Shown piece after piece: positions 1 to 8,800 of a DNA stretch of 64,000 nucleotides. Location of the stretch: the NCBI GenBank assembly GCA_964473525.1, contig CAYYPK010000027.1, positions 1 through 64,000 on the forward strand, written 5' to 3'. The first letter of the stretch is position 1; the number at the start of each line of letters is the position of its first letter. Origin of the DNA: GCA-2687025 sp964473525. GTDB lineage: Bacteria; Poribacteria; WGA-4E; GCA-2687025. Made by a program: the position numbers and the translations under genes. Below the pieces are notes generated by a model. That model ran no database searches. It saw only the letters and a list, made by a program, of their open reading frames with translations, and was not told the origin of the DNA.

Positions 1-19
1 CAACCCCTCGAACGCACAT

Positions 20-94
20 TGGAGCGGGCAGCGGGGATCGAACCCGCGACCCACAGCTTGGAAGGCTGTGGCTCTACCACTGAGCTATGCCCGC
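20..94 (-). tRNA. tRNA-Gly(TCC)
   Basis: Read on the minus strand this is a complete cloverleaf. The acceptor stem pairs GCGGGCA with TGCCCGC, the D-arm is GCTC/GAGC, and the anticodon stem ACAGC/GCTGT encloses a CTTCCAA loop with anticodon TCC. The T-loop is the normal GTTCGATCC. The discriminator is T and the CCA end is encoded in the genome (20-22). It is the last visible gene of a Thr-Tyr-Gly tRNA operon read toward the left edge of the window. Confidence 0.97.
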
Positions 95-130
95 AGACAC
101 CCGCCCGCCGGTCGTTGGGCGCCTCGAAGA

Positions 131-216
131 TGGTGGTGGGAGGAGGATTCGAACCTCCGAAGGCATTAGCCAACAGATTTACAGTCTGCCCCCGTTGACC
201 GCTTGGGTATCCCACC
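131..216 (-). tRNA. tRNA-Tyr(GTA)
   Basis: An 86-nt class II tRNA with a long variable arm. The acceptor stem pairs GGTGGGA with TCCCACC, the discriminator is A and CCA is encoded (131-133). The anticodon stem CAGA/TCTG holds the loop CTGTAAA with anticodon GTA, hence tyrosine. It lies 36 nt downstream of tRNA-Gly in window order, that is, upstream of it in transcription, within the same operon. Confidence 0.97.
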
Positions 217-227
217 GGGGAGGTAGC

Positions 228-302
228 TGGAGCTGGCGAGAGGAGTTGAACCCCCGACCAACTGATTACAAATCAGTTGCTCTACCACTGAGCTACGCCA
301 GC
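228..302 (-). tRNA. tRNA-Thr(TGT)
   Basis: The acceptor stem pairs GCTGGCG with CGCCAGC and the D-stem GCTC/GAGC is intact. The anticodon stem ACTGA/TCAGT surrounds loop TTTGTAA with anticodon TGT. The discriminator is T and CCA is encoded at 228-230. It is the promoter-proximal tRNA of the Thr-Tyr-Gly operon, beginning about 43 nt after the predicted transcription start. Confidence 0.97.
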
Positions 303-351
303 GTTACAGCGCCACACTCGGGTCCGCGTACCTGGCCCAAGCGCAGAGTGA

Positions 352-380
352 ATTGTAAGAGCCGGCATGTGGCATGTCAA
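352..380 (-). promoter_or_regulatory. Promoter of the Thr-Tyr-Gly tRNA operon
   Basis: On the minus strand there is a perfect -35 TTGACA (375-380), a 17-nt spacer, and a -10 TACAAT (352-357). Transcription would start near 345 and run into tRNA-Thr. This is one of the two best housekeeping-type promoters in the window, as expected for stable RNA. Confidence 0.85.
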
Positions 381-440
381 GATAAAGCGGCTATGTACGC
401 GCCGTCAGGCCGCGCCACAGGGGCGTTTGGAGGCTTCTGG

Positions 441-890
441 TCATGCCACGCCCGCGAGCGCGCTCGCCAGGTCGGAGCGGACGGTAGAGAGCGCCTCGGC
501 GCCGTCGCGGCTGACGACTGCATCGAACGCGTCCGCCAGGCCCTCAGCCGGCGTCGCGTCCGTCACAGCGACCCGCCTACCGCCCGCGCTGGCTAGCGCG
601 GTCAGGTAAGCGTCAAATGCCGCAGCGCTGCGCGGATCCTCCGGCGGCTCCAGATGCAGGGCGACGGCCGCGCCAACGAGAACGCAGGGCGCGGCGGTCT
701 GCTGAGCCAGACGCACCATCCGAGCGGCTTTGCCATAGGCCGCGGGCGTCGCGGGCGACTCCTGCGCAGCGATGAACACGCACCGCCGATCGCTGACCCA
801 GGCGACACCCACGACGAGATCCTCGTCGTCGCCGTACTCCCGGTCGCCAGCCAACGGCATGTGCTTGTCGAACAGAGCGTCGAGTTCCAC
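441..890 (-). CDS. Small carboxyltransferase (AccA)-like protein
   Basis: 149 residues, GTG start, with GAGGG as a likely ribosome binding site 4 nt upstream. Residues 5-70 resemble part of the acetyl-CoA carboxylase alpha subunit: a stretch reading LAGDREYGDDEDLVVGVA corresponds to the family's HGDR-FADD-AIVGG segment, followed by a segment like the family's GYRKALRLMRLAEKF (here AYGKAARMVRLAQQT). AccA is usually about 320 residues, so this protein keeps only part of the crotonase-like fold and lacks the GxxGxE region. It is probably not a complete carboxyltransferase. The C-terminal half is Ala-rich and unassigned. It could be a stand-alone acyl-CoA-binding remnant or a decayed paralogue. 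It lies between the LysM gene's terminator and the tRNA promoter. Confidence 0.6.
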   Translation of the reverse strand: MELDALFDKHMPLAGDREYGDDEDLVVGVAWVSDRRCVFIAAQESPATPAAYGKAARMVRLAQQTAAPCVLVGAAVALHLEPPEDPRSAAAFDAYLTALASAGGRRVAVTDATPAEGLADAFDAVVSRDGAEALSTVRSDLASALAGVA

Positions 891-906
891 GTTGCCCTCA
901 CGTGAG

Positions 907-929
907 AAAGGGCAGGCCGGAGCCTGCCC
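907..929 (-). terminator. Intrinsic terminator after the LysM gene
   Basis: An 8-bp GC-rich stem (910-917 with 922-929) is followed on the minus strand by a short T-rich tail (TTTCTC). It sits about 30 nt after the stop of the LysM-protein gene and just before the start of the AccA-like gene, so it probably ends the big-adhesin/PorV/LysM transcript. Confidence 0.6.
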
Positions 930-958
930 CAGAATACACTCAGTCTAGCCACGCAGGT

Positions 959-1777
959 CTAGCGCGTCGCGCTGACCATGAGGAACGCGACACCCGCCGC
1001 GAGGACGGAGATGAGCCCCGCCGTCCGCCGACGGTTGGTGATCTCGGGCGCCTCGTCCGGCCCGTTGTCGCCTTCGGTGAGCTTGACGGTCAGCTCTTCC
1101 ATCGCCTTCTTCTGAATCGCCGCCTGCGTCTCAACGGACTTGGACAGGTTCTCGAACTGGCCGCGCAACTCAGCCACTTCCTCGGTGGCGCTGGCGTTGG
1201 TCGCGGCGATCTCGGCGGACCCCGCCTTGATCATCTCACCAACGGAGGCATCCAGTTCGTCGACGCGGTCCTCGATGGCGCCGATGTTAAGAACGGGAGG
1301 CGCGGAACGCTGCTGGGCGCCGACCTGGTCCTCGAGCGCCACGAGCTGATCGTCCATGCCCGACAGTTGCGCCTTGATCGTCTCGAGTTCGGACGTCACG
1401 GCGGCGAGACGCGCGCTCATGTCCGTCAGCATCTCTTGCACGACGCTGACGGGAACCTCGATTTCGGTCGGATGCTCCGTCGGATGCTCGGGTTCGGGCT
1501 CCGCCGCGACCGTGCCGGGAACGTTGAGCTCTTCGCCGGGGAAGATCAGATCGGCATCGCCTGAAGAAAGCGTGTTGTTCTCCAGGAACTCCTTATACCG
1601 GTAGCCGTCTCCCAGATAGGACTGGGCGAGATCCCAAAGCGTGTCGCCCTCTTTGATCGTAACCGTCTCGTACACCTCGGCGACGAGTGGCAACCCGACC
1701 AGAATGCCAACCGCCACGGCGAGGGCATGCCACCGCAGCTTGCCGGCCCGAACATGCGCTAATGCACTTCGAAGCAT
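959..1777 (-). CDS. LysM-domain coiled-coil envelope protein
   Basis: 272 residues. An N-terminal hydrophobic segment (about 18-34) acts as signal or anchor. A LysM domain follows at about 38-88 (starts VTIKEGDTLWDLAQ, ends in a FPGEELNVP stretch), a fold that binds peptidoglycan N-acetylglucosamine. Residues 110-230 are rich in heptad-like leucine/alanine and charged residues and should form a long coiled coil. A second hydrophobic helix (about 252-268) ends the protein, an unusual topology for a LysM protein. GGAAGGAG lies 8-9 nt before the ATG. It is 37 nt downstream of the PorV-like gene and probably cotranscribed, so it may tie that outer-membrane/secretion module to the cell wall. The exact role is unknown. 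Confidence 0.8.
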   Translation of the reverse strand: MLRSALAHVRAGKLRWHALAVAVGILVGLPLVAEVYETVTIKEGDTLWDLAQSYLGDGYRYKEFLENNTLSSGDADLIFPGEELNVPGTVAAEPEPEHPTEHPTEIEVPVSVVQEMLTDMSARLAAVTSELETIKAQLSGMDDQLVALEDQVGAQQRSAPPVLNIGAIEDRVDELDASVGEMIKAGSAEIAATNASATEEVAELRGQFENLSKSVETQAAIQKKAMEELTVKLTEGDNGPDEAPEITNRRRTAGLISVLAAGVAFLMVSATR

Positions 1778-1814
1778 ACAGTTGCTCCTTCCAAGTGGCG
1801 AAATCTGTGGGCGC

Positions 1815-2822
1815 CTAGTAGACGTACGCCAGGGAAACGAAGTGTCTCGGCGTGTCGTCGAGGCTTCGCGTGGAACGGTTCGCGAACTGGAACGCGTAGT
1901 CGATCTGCAACGCCTGGTAGTTCACCCCAAAGCCCGTGAACGCGCGGCCACGGTCGGAGCTCTGCGAGACGCCAAGGCGCAGCGCGATCGGTTCAAGGTG
2001 GTACTCGCCGCCGAAGCGTAGCTGCGTGGTGCTCTCCGCGAGGTCGACGAACTGCTTGTCGAAGTCGAACGCGATAAGCGCGTTGTCGTACTCGGGGAAC
2101 TGCAGGGCGATACCCGCGCTCAGCGCCGGGGCGATGTCCGCATCGCCGATGCCGCCACCGAGGTTGCGGAGTGTGACGCCGTACTGAACGACATCCGACG
2201 CGATGCCCTTGGCGCCCAGCGTCAGCCCACGGAACCCGGATTCCGAGGCGTCGTCCGCGAACGCAGTGGCGTCGAGCCCGTCGAAGTTCGAGAAGACCAG
2301 GCCTAGCGATCCACCTACTGACAGGTTCTCCTGGACCTCGTGTCCATAGGCGACCTCAAACGCGTTGGACTTCCATCCGAGGGATCCGAGGACGTTACCG
2401 TCAGCGTCGGCGCTAACAAACGGCGCGTCGTCGCTGTCGCCAGCGCTCACGCTGCGCCAGGCGACGCCCAGCGTCCCTTCCTCGCCGATATAGCCAAGGA
2501 CGGCGCCGACGTAGTTCTCTCGCAGGTCGTAGGCGCTCTCACGCCCATACGCCATGACCGTCGTGTCGTCCATGCCCGCCAGGCCGGCGGGGTTCATGCT
2601 GATGGCGGCAGCGTCGTCCGCGAGGCCGGTGTAGGCCTGCAACGCCATAGCGCGCGCGCCGACATTTTCCTGTAGCCACGGAGCGCCGTTGTCGCTTCCG
2701 CCGCTGTCTTCCTCTACTACGACGTCGTCCTGCGCCATGCCAACCGTGGACACGCCCAGGCACAGGGCCACGGCGAAGGCTGCGCCAACCCGGGACGATG
2801 ATCGCTTCAAATCGCTGAACAT
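1815..2822 (-). CDS. PorV/PorQ-family outer-membrane protein
   Basis: 335 residues: a signal peptide (about 1-30, ending near GMAQ), then a 14-strand-like beta-barrel pattern that starts with the PorV-type N-terminal signature GARAMALQ...ADDAAAISMNPAGLA. The protein ends in alternating polar/hydrophobic strands and a terminal aromatic (AYVY). PorV in type IX secretion shuttles cargo with C-terminal sorting domains to the surface attachment complex. Related PorV/UPF0164 proteins also occur without full T9SS. AAGGAG precedes the ATG by 6 nt. It lies 74 nt after the giant sorted protein and 37 nt before the LysM gene on the same strand, consistent with a cargo-plus-escort arrangement. I cannot tell PorV from PorQ or a paralogue without alignment. 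Confidence 0.8.
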   Translation of the reverse strand: MFSDLKRSSSRVGAAFAVALCLGVSTVGMAQDDVVVEEDSGGSDNGAPWLQENVGARAMALQAYTGLADDAAAISMNPAGLAGMDDTTVMAYGRESAYDLRENYVGAVLGYIGEEGTLGVAWRSVSAGDSDDAPFVSADADGNVLGSLGWKSNAFEVAYGHEVQENLSVGGSLGLVFSNFDGLDATAFADDASESGFRGLTLGAKGIASDVVQYGVTLRNLGGGIGDADIAPALSAGIALQFPEYDNALIAFDFDKQFVDLAESTTQLRFGGEYHLEPIALRLGVSQSSDRGRAFTGFGVNYQALQIDYAFQFANRSTRSLDDTPRHFVSLAYVY

Positions 2823-2859
2823 CTCACGCTCCTTGTGAGTCGAATGTGCGCCGGTAGCA

Positions 2860-2882
2860 GGGGGTCGGCCGCGCCGACCCCC
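2860..2882 (-). terminator. Strong stem-loop between giant adhesin gene and PorV gene
   Basis: A perfect 10-bp inverted repeat (2860-2869 with 2873-2882) with a 3-nt loop follows the stop codon of the giant gene by about 15 nt. There is no T-tract on the minus strand, so it is more likely an attenuating or mRNA-stabilising hairpin within the operon than a full intrinsic terminator. Confidence 0.5.
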
Positions 2883-2896
2883 ACATCGACCCGGAT

Positions 2897-5800
2897 CTAT
2901 CTAACCTTTGCCGCCTTGAGAACCTTCGACACCCGCTGGCTGTCGCCCGCCTCGACGATGATCTGCACGAGGTAGACGCCACGCCCGAACGGTGCGAACG
3001 CGTCCGTCAGGGAGATGCGCTGCCTGCCAGGCAGGAGGCTCTCCGTCGGGACCGTCGCCACCAGCCGCTGCGTGAAGTCGTAGATGCGGACCTTAACCTC
3101 TGCCTCCTGGCCGAGGTAGATCATGACATCGACTTCGTCAGCGAACGGGTTCGGCGCGATGCGCGGAGGATGGCTCAGGGCGACTTCCTCTTCGACGACG
3201 AAGGACCACGCGTATTCGGTCGCGTTGCCTACGTTGTCTTCAAGGGAGAGCGCCACGTCGTAGACGCCCGCTTCCAGCACGCCACTCGGCTCCCAGGACA
3301 CGGCCGTCGCGCCAGCATCCGCTGCCGCGCCAGCCACCGGGACGCCGTCGAGGGTGACGGCGATCTCGACCGAGGAGTCGTCAACGCCTGACTGCGTGTC
3401 GTTGTAGAACGCGCTCACGACGATGGCCGAACGCGCGTCAGCGTTGCCCCCGATCTTCGCTCCCGGAGCGGGAACGACGGCGGTGATGCTGGGCGGCGTT
3501 GTCTCAACCGTGAACTCCCACTCGGCGACAGCGTCGTTCCCAAGCGCGTCCGCGACCTCGATCTCGACGCGATGCGCGCCGGGTTCCAGGTCTTCGCGCG
3601 GCTCGTAGAGCACGTGCGTTGCGTCCGCGTCGGTTGGGGTTACGGACCTGCCATCGAGTCGGACGACGATCGAGTCCTCGTCCACGCCGACGAGATTGTC
3701 GGTCATAGTCGCGCTTATCGTCGGCCGCAGCGTCCCCACATAGCCCGTGGGAGCCATCGCGGAGATTTCCGGTGGCACGATGTCGATTTCGACCAGGAAC
3801 GTCCACTCGACTACCGTGGCGTTGTTCTCGACATCAATCAACGTAGCGACGACCGAGTGCTGCCCCTGCGTCAGGCCGCTGACGGCGAGCCGCGCGCGGC
3901 GGTTATCGACGATCTCGTCGGCGTCCTGGACGCCGGTCTCATCGACATCGAAGCGAGCGACGACCACGGGGGACGCGTCCGTGAAGGACACTACCAACGT
4001 GGCGTCCTCGGATCGCACGGTGCCTGTCGGCGATGTGCTCGCGACGATTGGCGGATCCTCGTCACGCGGTGGCGGCGGAGGCGTCACTACCGTGAACTGC
4101 CAGGTCGCCGGAGTCGCGTTGCCGTCCGTGTCCGCTATGATCGCGCTCGCGGTGTATTCGCCGCCCATGCTGATGGACGGGAGGAACGCCACGGTGCCGC
4201 TGAGGAGCGTCGCGCCGACTGCGGGAGCGCCATTGATGGTGCGCATTTCCAGAGCGCCTGGCACCACGCCACCGGCGGCGTCCTGTACGGCGATGACGAC
4301 GCCTGTTTCGTTTACGCCGGCAAGGTTGTCCGTGAAGGTCACGGTGACCGCCGGACGCGGGTTCTCGGTGGAGCCGGTCGGGGCATACGACACGATGTTC
4401 GGATGCTCCGTGTCTGGTTCCACGGTGAAGGTTGAGGACGCGGCGTTCGGGTTGCCCGCGAGGTCGATCACGTTGGCGTCGACCATGTAGCCGCCACTGG
4501 TCAGTCTGGCGTCGTTCGGCGCCTGGTAGACCGCCCGTGCGCCCGTGACGGAGAGTCCAGGAATGCTCTCGTCCAGGGCGATACGCTCGTCGGCGCCACC
4601 CACCTGGCCGTCGAAGACGGGATTGCCGTCCACGTCAGACAGTCGGATGCCGCTGATGGCGATTCCCGAGGCGTCGCTGTATTGCGTCCAGACCACAGGT
4701 CGCGTTCCCGCGATGGCTCCGGCCGTGGGCGAAGCAACAGCGATCTCTGGCGCCGTGTTGTCCACGATGAGCATCACAGGCTCTGCCGGGACCATGACGT
4801 TCGGGCTGGCTCCCAGCACGAAGCGCACGTAGACGACTCCGTCCGCGAATGCCGTGGTGTCCACGGAGAAGCGGAAGAGGCCGGTCGCGGCGTCGGCTGG
4901 CGGCGTCGTGATGTCGATTTCCTGCAACATCGCGTCGCTCAGGTCATCCAGGTTGGCGGACACGAAGATGTCGCCCAGCTCCGCGCCCGGGGCGTCCAGC
5001 TCGAAGACGGCCGTGCCGCCGACGGGCCGGTCCTCGGCCAACTGCGCCAGGTTGCGGTTCGTCGACAGTACACCGGTGGATACGATGCGAAGTAGAGCCA
5101 ACACCGCCGGATCGTCAGGCCGCAGCCCGCCGATGAGGATGTTGGCGATTTCCGCGTCCACGGTGGACTCGATGACTTCCTGGTTCCCGGCGGCGTCCGT
5201 AATGAGCGCCGCGAGACCCACGACGCCATTCTCGACCGCCGCTGTGTCGAACTGAAGGGTGTAGTCCGTCTCGCCGTCGTCAATCGCCGCGCCGGCTACC
5301 GGGATAACCGCGCCGGTGATGTCCACCGCCACGAGGTCCAGCAGTCCGCCGGTGATCGTCGCCGGATCCGCGATGACGTTCGCCACTACCTGCGCCTGAG
5401 CGCGGAGCAGAGGCAAGCCGTCAGCGTTGAGCGTGGGTTCCTCGAAGGTTCCCAACACGCGCGCCTCGCGCAGCAGGCTCGTGATCGTTGTGCCCATCGG
5501 GGCGACATCGTCCACGTTGTCCACCGCGACCGTGGCGCTGTCCGAGATGATGACGGTTCCCTCGACGGAGAGTTCGGCGCCAGCTTCGTCGAGCAGCACC
5601 GCACGCACCATGTAGGGGTTGTCGTCGAGGCTCGCGTCACGCGCCCCAGGACCGTCACCCGTGACCGTGTCACCGGCGATGGTCGTGTCCCACTTCGCTG
5701 TCCACGTCACGGAACCTGGCGCGCCAGCGATCGACTCTGAGACAGAGCCACTCTCGGGGCCGCCGAACAGCACGTCGAGGGGCAGGTAGCTGCCGCCGCC

Positions 5801-8800
5801 GTCGATGCTGATATCCAGCCGCACGCCACCAATGACTGGCTCAGTGGACACAGGCGTTGTCGTCACGAGGTTGACGGTTCCGCGGAAGCCGCCGCTGTCG
5901 GGACTCGGCGTGGAACCCTCGCCTTCCTCGGCGACGAACCCGCCGATCTCCGCTGGCACAACGTCGAGGACGTTCAGCGTCGCGACATCGCCTTCGCCGA
6001 CCACGGTGAGCGCGTTGGACGCGACCACGCGGAACGACACCATCTCGACGCCATCGGCGACCAGCGCGGCTCCGTCCGCTTCGTAGGTAGCGGCCAGGGA
6101 GTCGCCCTCGGCGATTCCCGCCAACTCGCTCGCGGGGACGGATGCGACCTCGGCCCAGGTGGCGCCATCGGTCGATGCCTCAAGGGAAACACCCGTCAGC
6201 GGGTGACCCGTGAGGTCGGACGCTTCATATGTGACTTCCACGGACGTCGTGTCGGGTCGTATGGCGAAGCCGTCTTCGACGACCGTGCCGTCCTCCCCAA
6301 CGTCCGAGCTGGACTCGCCAATGGCGAATGCAGTGACCTCGAACTCGTCCTCCTCGGCTTCGACGATGTCGAGCCGCTGCGGGACGTCCTGGCTGTTGAT
6401 GTTGGCGTATTGGTCCGCGGAGAGTGCGCGCAGATAGTAGCTGCCCTCGGATGGGAAGAGCATCCGCGCGGATCCCGCCATGCCTTCGAACGCCGGAATC
6501 GTCTGCAGTTCAGCGACGAGCGTCGCGTACTGCCCGAGCGTCGCGAAGTCCAGAGACAGAGCCGCAGAAGCGGCGAACAGGTCGCCGTCGAGCACCGTGC
6601 CTCGGACGATCTGCGCGAGATGGAACACCTCGTCCTGCTCGGCAGGGCTCAGCGCCGCGAAGCCCTCAATGAACTGCGTGACACCTTCTGGGTCCAGCGT
6701 CTCTAGCGTGGCGACGAGCTCCGGGTCGCTCAGCACAACCGCGACGAGCGCAGTGTCGTAGAGCTCCGACTCCGTGCCGTCAGCGCCTGCTTCGCGCAGG
6801 GCGGCGGCGACGAGGATCGCGCGCTGGTTCACGGGAACCCACACACGCTGCACCTGGTCCGCGGGATCGTCTTCCATGCCCAGCAACTGGAACATGGCGC
6901 CGAATCCATCGCCGTCAACGGATGCGGAGAGCTGCAGCGTGCCTGCCTCGTCCAGCGCAGCGGCGACGAGTGTGCCGTCGCTCGCGGTGTAGAGGCCCGC
7001 GCCAGCGTTGGCCGCGACGTCGACATCGCTAACCTCACCCGGCGAGCGGTCGATCAGGATCGGCTTGGCGTTAGCGAACACCGCAGAGCCGTCGAGTTCT
7101 ACCTGCACCATGTAGGAGCCGTCGTCGATGGACGCCATGTCGAATGTGGCGACCCAGAGGCCGTCGGCTGCCGGCACGGTGAATTTCGACACCAACGGGA
7201 CGTCGCCCGTGGCAGCGATCTCGGCGGACACCTTGTCACCAAACTCGCTGAGGACGTCCTCGACCTGCGCGACCAAGGCGCCCGGGTCGCCGACGACGTT
7301 CTCCAACGCCTGACCCAGGAACGCTGGGCCGAAACGTTCGAGCAGGATGGGCTGGATGTCGTCCTGGATGAACGGCAGCACCACCGGGCCGGCAACGCCA
7401 GCGATATCCGGAAGCACGGTGTTCAGGAGTCCAGGAACGGCCGCTTCGAAGCGCCCTTCCGCGATTGCCGGGGCCAGCGCTTCCGCCTGCGCGGTCGCAG
7501 CCGCTTCGCCAGCCGCCGCCGCCTCTGCCTGGGTTCCGCCCCCGAGCAGTACTGCCTGTGCGGCAGCCTCACCAGCGGCGATTACCGTGGCGTCGCTCTC
7601 CAGTTCAGCAATCACCTCCGCGGTGATCTGCGCCTCGAGCGCGATCGTCGCGGGGTGGTTCGCGATGGCGGCCTCGACAGCGGGGTCAGCGAGCAGCGCG
7701 CTCTGGACCTGTGGGTCCGTAACGACAGCGTTCTCGATGGCTGCGCGTACCGCCGGGTCATCGGCGATCTGCTGCTGCAACGCCGGATCGTTGAGGATGG
7801 CGTCTTCCGCCAAGCGCGTCGCTTCCGCTTCGATCTGCCCGAGGAGGCCAGCCACAACGGGCTGTATCTTCAGGGCGACCGTGTCGAGCAGCGGGTTGCG
7901 CAGCTCGGGGTCTGCCGAGTCTGGGAAGCCGCGATCCTCGAACTGCAGGTTACGCATGTCGGGGATGGCGTACATCGTCGTCGAGGAGAGTTCCGGCCCG
8001 ACGTGGATCGGGTAGCTGAACTCAACCTCGTAGTAGTAATGGTAGGCAGTTCCCGCGTCCAGCGACTCGACGGAGCTCCAGACGAACTTCTCGTCCCCGC
8101 CGGAGAGCACGGAGCCACGGGTCAGCGGGATGGAGTCGTACATGCCGGCCTGGCCGTCGGTCGAGACGCGGAGCGTCACGGACGACAGTGGGTTCGTGCC
8201 GGAACCCGGCCACGCCGGCAGCACGAACAGCAGCAGTTCCTCACCGACCGCGAACGTGTAGTCGAACACGCCCGAAGCCGAGACATCCTGCGCCGACGCG
8301 GCGATGGTGGCGCCGGACTCCGAGATCAGGTTGAACGTGACATCCGTCGCGCTCGGTGTGCGAGCGTAGAGGTTCAGGTTCTCACCCACGACGGCCAGCG
8401 GCAGACGGAGCGAGTCGTCCAGGATGCCACTTGCATCCTCACCGGCTGCGTCGAGGAGAGACAGGAACAGCGGGTTCCCGAAGTTCTCCAGGTCCAGCCC
8501 GGACGGATCCTCGACCAGCACGGGCTGCGTGGGAGGCGTGTCGAGCGTCGCTGGGAAAATCGGCACTGCCACGCCAAGGAGCGACCCGTTGCGGATCAGC
8601 TGCGGAAGAAGCGCCTTGATGAGCGACTTCGTCTCCTCGTCGAGATCCGGCGAGTCTATGGCCGTGGAGAGCGTCTTCTGGATGAGGCGGATGAAGTTCG
8701 GCGCGTCGATGGCCAGACCACCGACGGACACGGTTGTCGCCGTGACTGTCGAGTGGATCACCGTCTCGTTGCCCGCGACATCGGTCACTGTCACGGACAC

